Positions 11,626 to 22,700 of a stretch of DNA of 64,000 nucleotides are shown piece after piece. The notes beneath the pieces were generated by a model. The model did no database searches, was not told the origin of the DNA, and saw only the letters and a program-made list of their open reading frames with translations. Location of the stretch: assembly GCF_030272615.1 (NCBI RefSeq), contig NC_081405.1, positions 648,121,420-648,185,419 on the forward strand. Direction: 5' to 3'. The position numbers and the translations under genes were made by a program. Each line of letters starts with the position of its first letter. Position 1 is the first letter of the stretch. The DNA is from Cryptomeria japonica (Eukaryota > Streptophyta > Pinopsida > Cupressales > Cupressaceae).

Positions 11626-12112
11626 TGTTGGTGTAATTATTTATTCTTGTTGGATATAATTACACTTTACTTAAGTTTACTTAGGTACATGCACCACATT
11701 GCAGTTTGCATATGAGACACTTAGGGAGATGTGAATACATTGGGAGTGTGTATGTAAGAGAATTTCCACCTTTTATTTGTGATCTTGTTGTTACTTTATC
11801 ATATCCACTTATTGTGGGATGATAATTCCACCTTTGATGGGTGATCCACCTCATGTGAAATATTTTACTTTTTCTCCTACCTACCTCTACCTACCCTTGT
11901 ATCTCATTGAGCCACATGTCATCATTGTGTTCTCTCTTATCTCTTAGTCTTGCCTTTATAAGTAGGCTCATCTACATTGTATGTAATAACTCTTGATTAT
12001 CCAGTTGATCAATATTTTTCTATTGATTAAGAATATAGTTTATTCTTATCAATCTATTTTGTCTCTCTTATTGTGTTATTCAATGTGCTATTGATCTTGG
12101 CTATTTTCAACA
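11626..12112 (+). repeat. 3' LTR of element G
   Basis: The 487-bp segment begins TGTTGGTGTAATTATT right after a purine tract and ends CTATTTTCAACA. It has a TTTATAAG box near 11955 about 160 bases before the end, a plausible promoter position. Right of it, minus-strand coding sequence of element D resumes immediately, so 12112/12113 is an insertion border. AATTC (12113-12117) would be the target duplication, but no left partner was found. Confidence 0.65.
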
Positions 12113-14409
12113 AATTCTCATAGATACCACAACAACCTCTCCAATGTTAGTTTTTCCAACCAACCTATATAGATTGCAAACTATCTCTCTCTTCAGTACA
12201 ACCAAAACTCCCTTTGTTACCTTGTGACAACTATTTTCACCACTGAATCAATAGCCTTGTTCATCAAACACTCCAAGTGAAAGTATTTTTTTCTTTAAAC
12301 GAGGTACATTCTTAACATGTTGAATAGTTCTAATTACTCCATCAAACATCTTGATTCTTACCTTTCCTTCACCAACAACCTCACATGGGTTTGTTGGTAT
12401 TATGGATGTGTTGCATTAGTTTTGTCATTGATGTCAACACTTATCCTTCTGGAGATCTACATTGTTGATTTAGCATTATGGTTATATTGGTTTACCATTG
12501 AACCGACACATTTGTGTTCACTAGCAAGGTCAGTGACTTATGCACAGTCACTAGTATATTGTTCACCAACATAGATGATAATTTGTTATCATCTGGAGAT
12601 CACTTGATTATGTCAAAGACATGGTTTGAATACTTGGTTTTGGTGTTTTAGTTATTGGTCTAATCGGGTTGACATATTTGTTGTTATTAGTAGATTGGTC
12701 TAGGTTATGGACCGGTATGCGTTATCTATTCCAGATCATCACAACACGTTATGGAGATGATTTATTGATTGAAAATTGTTGTAAATGTATTGAGCTGACA
12801 TGATGCATCACATCAAGACTTATTTGTAATTGATTTAATTGTAATATTCTTAGTGAGCCGACCTACACATTTGGTCTTAGGTTTTGTATATATGTAAGAT
12901 CTCATTTGTGAGATGAAAAATAGGATATATTTATGGTATGGTATTGTAACATGGTATGTGAAAATATTGAAGATCATATGAGCAAACCATAGAGAAGGTT
13001 CAAGGAAGATTTGAAGGTGTTTATCAGAGCTTAATCGGTACTGAATCCAGCATTGGAGATGCTATTTTGAGAAGTACATTATTCTAGTATTTAACCATCC
13101 TACTGTAGTCATTGCAACTCCCATTTTGAGCAGTGTGCTCTAGGCGATCGACCTTTCTGCATGTACAGACCCCATTTGTATAAACATACTATCTGCATTA
13201 GTATCATCTAATTGCAGGTAAGGTTTCCCACCGTGATTTTTCCCCTTACAGGGTTTCCACATCAAAATCTCTATGTTATGTGTTGCGGATGTTGTTTCTC
13301 TTTCTGTTTCATGCATTAAGTTTTACTGGTATTGATATTAACTGTTAATCTATTAAACAACAATAAGTTTGGTTTACTGGTATTAACTATCAAGTTTGAT
13401 TAAGTTATAATTTGGTTGAAATTCATTGACAAATGATTCACCCCCCCCCCCCCCTTTCAGGTGCCCTTTCGGTTCATAACATGGTTGTCATTTCCCATGT
13501 AAACCATACCTCCATCACAAAATTGCTAAGTAGAGAACTAGTCTATGTGTGGTGTCATATGAAAGGAAGCATCAAATTCAAGAATCCAAACATGAAGTAA
13601 AGATTAGCAGTTAATACCTCTCCATCTTCCAATGGTGTTTGAAATTCTGCACTATTGGTTTCTTTTGGCAACCTACAATCCTTCTTGACATGTCCATTTT
13701 TTTCCATGATTCCAACACTTTACCTTTTTCTGCCCCTTGGATTTGGACCTGATTTGTCCATGCTCAGTATTTTCTCTTTCCTGACTTCAGCCTCTTGCAA
13801 AAAGGGCTTCGTTTGAGGAGGATCCTTGAGATGTCTTTCACCTTGAATCTTCAAAGATGAAAGCAACCATTGCATCTTCAAAGACTAGCTTCCCACTCAT
13901 TGTGGAATTACTAAGAGCCATAACCAACTGATCCCAACTATCTGGCAAGGAGAAAAGTAATGTTGGTGTTTTATCTTCTTCATCAATTTTCACACCCACT
14001 GAAGCCAACTTTCTTGTTAGTGTGTTGAAATCATTCAGATGATCTGTGATAGATGAATTATCATGCATCCTAAAATTACACAATTATCTCCATACAAGAA
14101 TTTTGCTTTCTAATGACTTCATCTCATACAGCTTTGCAAGCTTATTCCACAAGTCATGAGAATATTTCTCCCCTGCAACATTTAAAAGAACTAAACCTGC
14201 TAGAGATAACTGGATTGTTTCTCTACCCATCCTCTCCATGGTATTCCAATCTCCTATGATCATATTTGCAGGTTTTGATGATACTCCTTTAAGAGCTCTA
14301 TAACATCCATCCTTCACTAGCAAAGCTTGAATCTTAAGCTTCCATCTAGAGAAAAATTCAAACCATCCAACTTATGTACCTCAAATTTGGTAACACTATT
14401 TCTAGCCAT
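12113..14409 (-). pseudogene. gag: Element D gag-protease region, interrupted
   Basis: This is the 5' part of a copia polyprotein. Start ATG at 14409, followed by a FEVHKLDG opening, a one-base shift near 14340 and the Tnt1-type gag body (14323-13838, one frame), including LHNDSSITDHLNDFNTL-like and FSLPDSWDQLVMALSNS patches. A degenerate knuckle (CWNHGKKWTCQ) lies near 13690-13730. After the solo LTR is removed, the frame reads GNDNPCEVVGEGKIRIKMF then VKNVPRLKKKILSLG (about 13500 and 12391-12270), the conserved copia stretch after the protease. A GAG-pre-integrase-like LYRLVGKTNIGEV patch ends at 12113. Stops and one frameshift kill it. Confidence 0.7.
12392..13481 (+). mobile_element. Solo LTR of the element B family
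   Basis: The 1090-bp LTR has no internal region. It begins TGTTGGTATTATGGATG and ends CGGTTCATAACA, with GGGTT left and TGGTT right as a 5-bp duplication carrying one change. Excising it restores the protease-region reading of element D. Head (TTTTGTCATTGATGTCAACAC-type), U5 module and C-run match the LTR of element B at 62503-63565. A TATATATG box candidate lies near 12886. It was probably formed by recombination between the two LTRs of a full element. Confidence 0.75.
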
Positions 14410-14452
14410 TGCTCACTTCTCAGAACAAACAACTTCTACACAAATAACTTAT

Positions 14453-14464
14453 GTTCTGATACCA
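14453..14464 (-). other. Primer-binding site of element D
   Basis: Read on the minus strand, TGGTATCAGAAC follows the LTR end by two bases. It differs from the standard initiator-Met tRNA site at its penultimate position. It fixes element D as minus-strand. Confidence 0.75.
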
Positions 14465-14466
14465 AT

Positions 14467-15013
14467 TGTGAGAAAAATAATAAGTGCAAAAAATTTGCAA
14501 AGAAGAATAATAACACAACACACCAATTTACATGGAAAAACCTAGTAAAAATATACCAGTGAAAAACAACAAGCAAATTACCTTTTGTATTGATTCTTAA
14601 GAATTACAAAGTTACAACTATCTTCAAAAATTGTACTTCAAAACATGACTTTGAGTTGCATAAAACACCTGATTTGTAGAGTCCTACTTAAAGACATCTT
14701 ATTAAATATAGTAAGTATGACTTGCACAACTACATGTAAAACACATGTCAGAATTACTATTTATAGAAAGTTTCCTAACAATACTCTATTTATAGTAAGC
14801 CTCAAAAAAATTGTGCCTCTGGCAAGAGACCTCATGGCCTGTTGCCTAACAACAAGTGTCTAGCGACGCACTAGTGGGTAATCCATGATGACGCAACCAC
14901 TGCTATCTAAAAAGTGCATGATGACTCAACCACTTCTAGATGGGAGTCCAAGATGACTCAACCACTGCAAGCTAAGAGCCCAATTTGGACTTCACATTCC
15001 AATGTTTTCAACA
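14467..15013 (-). repeat. 5' LTR of element D
   Basis: The 547-bp segment begins TGTTGAAAACATTGG and ends TTTTTCTCACA on the minus strand. The border at 15013 cuts a PPR-like reading frame, supporting the call. The partner 3' LTR lies outside the window or is lost. Confidence 0.65.
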
Positions 15014-15235
15014 AATCCACTGTATGCATATCCTTCTATCATTTCATTCCATGATATGACATCTCTTTGAGGATTATTGTAAAATGATTCACATTCACTA
15101 TCTATTCGTACACAAACTAGCTCCAAGTGCCCCTTCTTGGCACAAACAATTAGGTTTTCATTGTATCTGTTTGTCTTCAAACTAGCAGTTGAATATAATT
15201 GTAGTTGGTTTCTTACAACTAGATTCCACAAAAAA
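15014..15235 (-). pseudogene. Pentatricopeptide-repeat (PPR) protein fragment
   Basis: PPR proteins bind organellar RNA and are built from 35-residue helical repeats. The minus-strand frame carries NENLIVCAKKGHLELV followed, after about 20 residues, by RDVISWNEMIEGYAYSGFVE. These are the hallmark 'AKxGxLE' and 'RDVxSWNxMIxGYAxxGxxE' motifs of plant-type PPR arrays. Only about 1.5 repeats remain, the linker between them is longer than usual, and no start, stop or neighbouring repeat is seen. The 5' LTR of element D abuts the Glu codon, so that insertion truncated it. It is almost certainly a pseudogene or exon scrap. Confidence 0.65.
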
Positions 15236-15748
15236 ATTCAACATTGATGGGAATTGGATTTGGAGGCATTTTTATTATTGCATGGCATATTACACTTGAT
15301 GGCAATTTTATTGTTATAAACAACATGGCATTAAAACGGTTGGGCCCATGTTCATCTCCTTCTTGTTGGATAGTGAAGTTGTTGGCAGGATTGCTTAGCT
15401 CTTTAACTAGGAGTTTGCCTTCATTGCTAGGTTCATTAATATATTCATTCATTTATGATCAACAAAAATTTTATTTTGTGTAGATGTCATTGTTGCTTGA
15501 TCGATTTGTTTTTCATGCTTTTTTTATTTAAAAACATCCCATTTGGTTGTATTTCATTACTACCTGCTACATTTACTTATGTGGTTATTGAAACATCGAG
15601 CCATGGACTTGATTGGCATTCATAGTAGCAATGTTAGATGATTTTGTGGTTCTTGTTATGAATTGATGGTACCGAGGGCATTTTGGTTGTGATGTAAGCA
15701 TGTTTTGATAATCTTTGAATGATGCACTCATGGCATGAATGCTATAAG
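15236..15748. other. Unassigned sequence between the PPR fragment and element E
   Basis: No coding potential, LTR border or repeat was recognised. It is probably the older DNA into which element E inserted, and it continues at 20787 after E and one target copy are removed. Confidence 0.5.
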
Positions 15749-16227
15749 TGTTAGGGTTTCAAGCAGATCCGAAGCAAATATGAACTAACAATTATATGTA
15801 GATTTAAATACAAAAGATAAAGGAATAAAAATATGACACAGATAACACAGAGATTTAACATGGTTCACCCAGAATGGGTTACGTCCACCATACATAGTCG
15901 TCCAATCTTTCTTATTATCCAGCAAAAAGTACATCAACATTACAATGCCTTAAGCATCCCAACAACTTATAACATGTGTTTTTAGGGCAACAAACAAAGT
16001 CAGCCTTTTTAGGGTTTTATTACAATGTTGGTTTTCATCAACAAAAAAAGAATGGCAAAATTTTTTTTTCAAGGGGGCTACCACCCCTGAACCCTCGTAG
16101 TGGGCTACACCTGCTTTGGGGGTTGCCACCCCCAAACCCCCACCCAGGGCCCAGCCTGGCCCCGGACCTTGGCAAGGATACGTGCTGAGTGTACAGTACT
16201 TTGGCGATCAGTCACCACATTTCAACA
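15749..16227 (-). repeat. 3' LTR of element E
   Basis: The plus-strand copy begins TGTTAGGGTTTC and ends ATTTCAACA, and it aligns along its whole length with 20306-20781. The polypurine tract AAGTGGGAGAT (minus strand) occupies 16228-16238 just inside. A GC-rich block at about 16073-16165 contains short inverted repeats of the GGGGGTTGCCACCCCC type. Confidence 0.9.
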
Positions 16228-16324
16228 ATCTCCCACTTGGAGACTGATACTACATGACACCACTATACATGCAACATCCACTGGATAAAACACTAGGACT
16301 CGACTGGTATAAATTCCATAGTTA

Positions 16325-19300
16325 TCAATCAAGAAGACCAACAGAAACTGATGAAGAAATCAACTTCTCTTGTGGAACTACCTTTGTGAACATATCGGTA
16401 GGATTCTCACTTGTGTGAATTTTCTCAAGCCGTAATTGACCCTCCTCCAAAATGGTCTGGATGAAGTGGTACCTGAGCTAAATGTGCTTTGTCCTTGAAT
16501 GAAAAGCAAAGTTCTTCACAAGATGAATGGCACTCTGGCTATTAGTATACAATGGGTGATTCTCCTGTGTCTAACCCAATTCCTCCAGAAAACATTGTAA
16601 CCAAATCATCTCCTTGTTGGCTTCTATAGCAACAACATACTCAACTTCAGTGGTTGAAAGTGCAACAACGTTTTGCAGCCTAGAAATCCAACTGACTGCA
16701 GTTCCCCCTATAGTAAAAGCATACCCTGTAGTGCTCCTCCATGAATCAATATCACCTGGAGAGTCAACAAATCCACTCAGAGCAACATTAGATCCTTTAA
16801 AACATAATGCCTTCATAGTGGCTCCTTTCAAATATTGAAGGATCCATTTCATAGCATTCCAATGTTCCATACCCGGATTACTCATAAACCTACTCACAAC
16901 TCCCACTGCATGTGCAATATCTGGCCTTGTGCATACTATTGCATACATCAAACTACCAACAACTGATGAATACGAGATGTTAGACATTTTCTTTACCTCT
17001 TCCTGTGCCTTTGGGCACATCTCCTTAGTGAATTTGAAATGACTAGCCAAAGGTGTACTAATTGCTTTTGCATCCTGCATGTTAAATCTTTTCAACACCT
17101 TCTTTACATACTCACTTTAAGACAAATTCAAGGTTCTATTTTTTCTGTCCTGTGTAATCCTCATACCCAGAATTTGCTTAGCTGCACCCAAATCCTTCAT
17201 AGCGAATGACCTGGCTAATTTATGTTTAAGATCATTTATGTGTTCCATGTTAGACCCAACAAGAAGCATGTCATCAACATAAAGCAACAGAATAATATAA
17301 CTTCCATTATCCAATCTCTTAAAATATACACAATGATCAAAATGACATCTATGATAACCGTGTTCAGCCATGAAGCTATCAAATTTTAAATACCATTGTT
17401 GAGGTGCTTGCTTTAGGCCATACAAACTTTTCTTCAACCTGCACACCAAGTTCTCCTTACCTTTGACCTCATATCCCTATGGTTGCAACATGTAAATTTC
17501 CTCCTCCAAATCTCCATGGAGAAAAGTTGTTTTCACATCTAACTATTCAAGATGTAAATCATCTATAGCCACAAGACTAAGTACAGTTCTAATTGAAGTC
17601 ATTTTTACAACTGGAGAAAATATTTCATCATAATCTATACCCTTTTTCTATGCAAAACCTTTTACCACAAGTCTGGCCTTATATCTTTTTTGACCTCCTT
17701 CCTCCTCCTTTAGCCAATAAACCCATTTGTTAGGCAAGGCTCCTTTTTCTGTAGGTAAAGGGACTAAGTCCCAAGTCTTATTTTTCATCAAGGACTCCAT
17801 CTCCTCTTTCATGCCTAGCTCCCACTATTGTTTGGCATCCACCTGCATTGCTTATTCATATTCTTTTGGTTCACCAGAATCAATTAATAATATAGAATAC
17901 AAAGAAGGAGAAAATATTTAAGGGGGTCTACTTGACCTTGTAGAACATCTAACACTTGTAGGAGTTTGTGGGACATTTTGTTGTTATTGAGCATCAGGTA
18001 CCTGTGGCATTTCATTTTTAGGAATCTCATCCAACACCACATATTCTTGCTTGTCCTATTCATGCTTCTTTTCCTGCATCTATTCTTTATACATAACCTT
18101 CTCATTGAATATAAAATCTCTACTTCTAGTTATTTTCTTATTTTCAAAATCCCATAATTGATAGCCATATTCATCTATCCCATATCCAATGAAGGTACAT
18201 TTCTGAGATTTAGCATCAAGCTTGGTTCTGTTTTCTTTATCAACATGGACAAAAGCTTCACAACCAAAGGTTTTCAGAAAAGAATAATTTACCTTTTTAC
18301 CAGTCCATGCCTCCTCTAGAATACCACCATCCAAAGGGGTTGATGGTCCTCTATTTATCAAATAGATAGTAGTATGTACAACATTTGCCCAAAAATGTAA
18401 GGGCAATCCAGCATACAATCTCATGCTCCTCGCGCATTCCATGATAGTCCTATTCATTCTCTCTGACACACCATTTTCCTATGGAGTTCCTGGAACTGTC
18501 TTCTGCTTTCTAATACCATTTAAGGAGTAGTAATCTTCAAATACCTTACTACAATACTCACCTCCATTATCTGATCTAAGACACTTCAACCTTTTTCCTA
18601 TCTCATTCTCAACCAAAGCTTTCCATTTCTTAAAAGTTTCAAAAACATCTGATTTTTGTTTTAGGAAATACACCCATGTTTTTTTGGTTGAGTCATCAAT
18701 AAAAATAACATAATAACAAGAGCCACTAAGAGATGATACTTGAGCTGGTCCCCATACATCTGAATGCACAAGCTCTAACTTCTCACTCTTCTTCTCTTTC
18801 CCAACCTTGAGAAATCTGACTCTTTTCTATTTGCCATAAACATAGTTTTCATAGAAGTCTAAATCAATCTTCTTTAGTCCTGGCAAGAGATTTTTGGAGT
18901 GAAGAATTTTCATCCCTTTCTCACTCATGTGCCCAAGCCTATGGTGCCACATTATCAAATCTGTTCTTGCACCATCTATTGTTGTTGTCCCTGTAGTAAC
19001 TTTATCTGTAGCAGCTAAGGTAGAGTAAGCGTTACTAGTACACATATATAATGTGCCTACCTTCGCACCTTTAGCTACTACTAATGAGCCTTTACTAACC
19101 TTCCAGATAGTGTCTAAGAAGGTAACTATGTAACCTTCACTACCTAGTTGCCTTGCAGAAATTAAATTTCTTCTTAAGTTAGGAACATGTCTTACCTCCT
19201 GCAGAAACCAGTCATTACCATTCTACAACTTGATCTTTATCTTTCCTTTTCCAACAATTTGACAAGGCTCATCATCACCCAAATATACCTATCCAAAATC

Positions 19301-20245
19301 ACCTTGAACATAATCTAGAAAATCTTTTCTGTGGGGTGTAGCATGAAATGAAGCCTCAGAATCTATTACCCAGGAATCATTAACATTATCCAAACATAAG
19401 ATTAAAGCATCTTGTAAAGTATTACTTGCAATATCAACTTCCTTACTGTTGTTTTCATTTTTGTCTCCTTCTTTGTTTTTTCGAGACCAACAGTCTTTCT
19501 TTAGATGATGAGGCTTTCCACAGTACCAGCAATCTTTCTTTCCTCTAGATTGAGAGCGTCCTTTCTTTGACTTCCCTCATGACTTCTCATTCCAAGGACC
19601 TTTTCCTCTTTCCTTTGATCTTTCTCTATTCTCCACATTCAAAACACTACTTGATGATGTTGGAGTCTCACCTGTGCTTTTCCTTCGCATTTCCTCACTT
19701 AGGATAACACCACCAATATCATCAAATACCAAAGTATTTTTTCCAGAGACAAAGTTACTTACAGCCATAACCAAGCTATTGTAGCTTTCTGGTAAAGAAC
19801 ATAAAATCAAGAGAGCCCTAACCTCTTCTGCAAAAGTAATTTTTACTGAAGACAATTGACTGGTAATTATATTAAATTCATTTAATTGCTCTGCTACAAA
19901 TCCTCCCTCACTCATTTTCAAATTAAACAAATGCTTCATAAGAAATACCTTATTCGAAGCCGAGGGTTTCTCATACAACTTAGCCAATGTCGCCATCAAA
20001 TCTATAGTCATTTTTGCTTCTATTATATTGAAAGCTACAGATAGTGCAAGACACAATCGAATGGATCCCAGTGCCTTTCTATCTAAAATGTCCCATTCTT
20101 CATCTGACATTGTGGTCACTTTCTTTGCCTTTCCTTCTAATGGTCGCCACAAATCCTTTTAATATAGGTAATCCTCCATTTGCATTTTCCATAACTGATC
20201 ATTCTGGCCATTAAACATTTTGACCTTGAATTTGGAATCCTCCAT
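16325..20245 (-). pseudogene. gag-pol: Element E gag-pol polyprotein, one frame with many stops
   Basis: Copia polyprotein, 1,307 codons from the ATG at 20245 to the stop at 16325-16327, entirely in one frame. It is broken by roughly 18 in-frame stops but no frameshift. In order: gag (20245 to about 19570), knuckle CWYCGKPHHLKKDC (about 19490-19535), protease with DSEAS replacing DSGAS (about 19350), integrase HHCC region (WHHRLGHM, near 18940, its two Cys changed to Tyr), and integrase core with DVWGP, RSDNGGEY and ENGVSERMNRT. Next come reverse transcriptase (SLYGLKQAPQQWY, YVDDMLLVG at 17270-17281 for YVDD) and RNase H (STTEVEYVVA). Many stops sit where Gln or Trp is expected. Motifs place it near Tnt1/Tork. 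It is not functional. Confidence 0.9.
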
Positions 20246-20291
20246 TGCTCGCACTCAAATCTGAAAGTCCTACCAATTTATAGAAAACCTC

Positions 20292-20303
20292 GCTCTAATA
20301 CCA
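20292..20303 (-). other. Primer-binding site of element E
   Basis: On the minus strand, TGGTATTAGAGC follows the LTR end by two bases. It has one transition from the standard initiator-Met tRNA site, again a C-to-T change. Confidence 0.8.
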
Positions 20304-20305
20304 AT

Positions 20306-20781
20306 TGTTAGGGTTTCACGTAGATCCAAAGTAAATATGAACTAACAATTATATGCAGATTTAAATACAAAAGATAAAGGAATAAAATAGGACACAGATA
20401 ACACAGAGATTTAATGTGGTTCACCCAGAATGGGTTACCTCCACCATACACAGTCGTCCAATCTTTCTTATTATCTAGCAAAAAGTACATCATCATTACA
20501 ATACCTGAAGCATCTCAGCCACTTATAACATGTGTTTTTAGGGCAACAAACAAAGTCGGCCTTTTTAGGGTTTTATTACAATGTTAGTTTTCATCAACAA
20601 AAAAAATGGCAAATTTTTTTTTTCTCGGGGGCTACTGCCCCCAAACCTCCATAGCAGGCCTCGCCCACTTTAAGGGCTGCCGCCCCCAAATCCCCGAACG
20701 GGGCCTGGCCCAGCCCTGGACCCTAGGAAGGATATGTGTTGAGTGTACAATACTTTGCTGATCAATCGCCACATTTAAACA
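20306..20781 (-). repeat. 5' LTR of element E
   Basis: The 476-bp plus-strand copy begins TGTTAGGGTTTC and ends CATTTAAACA, followed by the target duplication ATAAG. It carries a GC-rich block (about 20625-20715) with GGGGGC/GCCCCC inverted repeats. Confidence 0.9.
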
Positions 20782-20786
20782 ATAAG

Positions 20787-22149
20787 GCCTTGGGATTTAT
20801 TCCATATTTGCAATGGCCGATTTTCTCGGTGTTGTTGAAGTCATTAGCTATGATTTGAAAATCTCTACTTGCTGAGTACATTGATAGCAAAGCTTGCATA
20901 TTGATTGGACGCACATGACATGTGCTTTTGTAAGTATTGAAATAATTTCATTAAATCAATTTTCAAACTTCCTTTGATTTTTGCTAACTCTCATCTAACA
21001 AAGATGCAGATGCAGGGTATCAAGGAGGATTTCTAACAAGTTGTGTTTGTAGGTTTTCAAGGTGTCAAATTTGAAATCTATTCTTTAAAATCATTTAATG
21101 GTGAAAATTGTTCAAACCTAGGATAGGCAACTTGAGTTTTGCAAAAAATTATTTAAACCAAACAATCAATTGGTCATTTTTTAAGGTTTAAAATGAAGAA
21201 TCAAATTGTCATTCTTAAGTTTTAAAACAAAAAATCAATTGGTCATTTTTTGGGTTTAAAAAGAATAATCTATTTGTCATTTTTAGGTTTAAAACAAACA
21301 ATCAATTTGTCATTTTAGGAGTTTGAAACAAACAATCAATTTGTCATTTTTTGGGTTTAAAACGAACAATCAATTTTTCATTTTGGGATTGAGAACTCAC
21401 TTTAATCTTGTGAGTGGTAAAAAAAAACACGATGCTTTTCGCTCTTCATTTCAAGAAAACAACGTTATTGATTTTATGCTTTCTTACAAATGGTAAAAAG
21501 AACAAACACGTTTTGTGATGTTGGCATAAAAATAATCTTCATACATGATTCACGACTACAAAACTTATTTTTTTCTATGAAAGGGATAAAAAGAACAAGT
21601 GTACATTGTGATTGGTGCATTTGCACATTCTGTTAGCATAAAAGCCATTTTTATTTTTAGAAAAGGTCTGCCAAGGGACACATCACCCTTGGGACAACCT
21701 TAAGTGGTAAATCCTTTGAGCCGCTATAGAAATCAAGTGAGAGCTAAAGATGTAACCTTAGGTGTATCTATTCCTATAGTATAACTTTTTGAAAGGACGT
21801 ATGGGCCCCACAGTGAGTTAATAGGATCTTAAGTGAGCCACTATAGGATGAACTTACATCTAAAGTCATCGAACATTACTAAAACCTTTGTAGTGTAGAG
21901 ATCCACCCATTCTATTGATTGAGTTTTGTGGTAGTTTCATTGCAAGGGCATAGCTGGTTTTTCCCCCAAGATACTCAACGTACATGTTTCCTTGAGCTAA
22001 GATATAAATTTTTAGGTTGTACAATTTTTTTTCAACTTTCAAAAAGAGGGTGATTGGGTCATCCTTATTGTCCTGGAGGTCCTTATATATCCACTCTCGC
22101 AAAGATGAAAATACAACACACTCCTTAAAGTGTTGCATATCTTGGATAT
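20787..22149. other. Unassigned intergenic stretch with a tandem repeat
   Basis: No gene is recognised. A minus-strand open frame of 90 codons at 21866-22138 shows no familiar motif and lacks supporting context. The only clear structure is the approximately 34-bp tandem repeat listed separately. Confidence 0.45.
21155..21387. repeat. Tandem repeat, period about 34 bp, about 7 copies
   Basis: Units built on AATCAATTTGTCATTTTT followed by a GGGTTTAAAAC-type segment recur with starts near 21165, 21199, 21233, 21266, 21301, 21334 and 21368. Copies differ by point changes and 1-3 base indels. It is AT-rich and non-coding. Confidence 0.75.
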
Positions 22150-22700
22150 TGTTGGATATTTCTATTGCTAGGATATGTTGTTGTCATTGATGTCAACATA
22201 ATCTTGTGATTTTCTCCAATGATTGTAGATTGAGAAGATCTTATGATCCAGTTTTGTAGTTTTGGTGCTTTGTAGAGCTCGATATTTCCTCTAGTGTGAT
22301 CATATCTTGAGTTGATATTTTGTGAGATTGTCTAGAGTGGTCTTGTGTATCATCATTTTAGATGGTTTGTGATTTGGCGCTCTGCAAGTTATCTTTATTC
22401 ATGATAATTGCTAATTGGTTTTGTTCTTGAGCTTTTAGACGTTAACAGATGAAGATTTGATAAGTGGTGTTGGTGCAGCTATTTCTGATGATTCTTATGT
22501 ACTTTTTGGTGTTTCCTACTCATTTCCTATTTGTTCTAGTGATCTACATTGATTGTTGTGCTAGTTTTTTATGGTTTCTATAAACTAGTGATGATTTTTG
22601 TTATGTGCAGTATTTTTGGTGGTGTAGTGTGTTGTGGTTGATCTTGGTGTGATTTTTGGTGGAAAGCATTTGGGAATTTGAATTAGGTCCATTTTATGTA
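22150..22700 (+). repeat. LTR C, left part (split by element F)
   Basis: The segment begins TGTTGGATATTTC and carries ATGTTGTTGTCATTGATGTCAACA-type sequence near its head, the hallmark of the A/B/N1 LTR heads. It breaks off where element F begins and continues at 28947. The combined length (about 1.2 kb) suits this LTR class. No internal coding region of a matching element was identified to the right. Confidence 0.55.

Larger units (their letters stand above)
1836..12112 (+). mobile_element. Element G: degraded copia-like LTR retrotransposon, gag and protease only
   Basis: This is a plus-strand retroelement remnant with gag (1836-2672), a protease-like segment (2681-3565), a tail (10939-11625) and a terminal LTR (11626-12112). 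Element N1 interrupts it at 3571-10933. Integrase, reverse transcriptase and RNase H are not visible, so it was either internally deleted or already non-autonomous (gag-bearing without pol). The LTR is preceded by a G-tract polypurine tract, which fixes the strand. No matching 5' LTR was found to the left. It sits inside minus-strand element D, whose coding sequence resumes at 12113. Confidence 0.65.
12113..15013 (-). mobile_element. Element D: minus-strand Tnt1-like copia element, 5' half
   Basis: Only the 5' half lies here: 5' LTR (14467-15013), primer site, gag, zinc-knuckle region and the protease-to-integrase junction. It is cut at 12113 by element G and at 12392-13481 by a solo LTR. Its remaining pol would lie beyond the G insertion, outside the window. 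It entered a PPR-like gene fragment; the bases AATCC (15014-15018) adjoining the LTR are the expected target duplication. Confidence 0.7.
15749..20781 (-). mobile_element. Element E: full-length minus-strand Tnt1/Tork-like copia element
   Basis: A 5,033-bp element with LTRs of 479 and 476 bp is flanked by a perfect 5-bp duplication ATAAG (15744-15748 and 20782-20786). On the minus strand it has a primer site beside the right LTR, one polyprotein frame, and a purine tract beside the left LTR. Protein order (gag, protease, integrase, reverse transcriptase, RNase H) is that of Ty1/copia. The LTRs differ at very roughly one base in ten by eye, so the insertion is not recent. Confidence 0.92.

Noticed and set aside
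21866-22138. 90-codon minus-strand open frame
   Set aside because: No recognisable motif, no repeat of it elsewhere in the window and no flanking coding sequence; left as unassigned.
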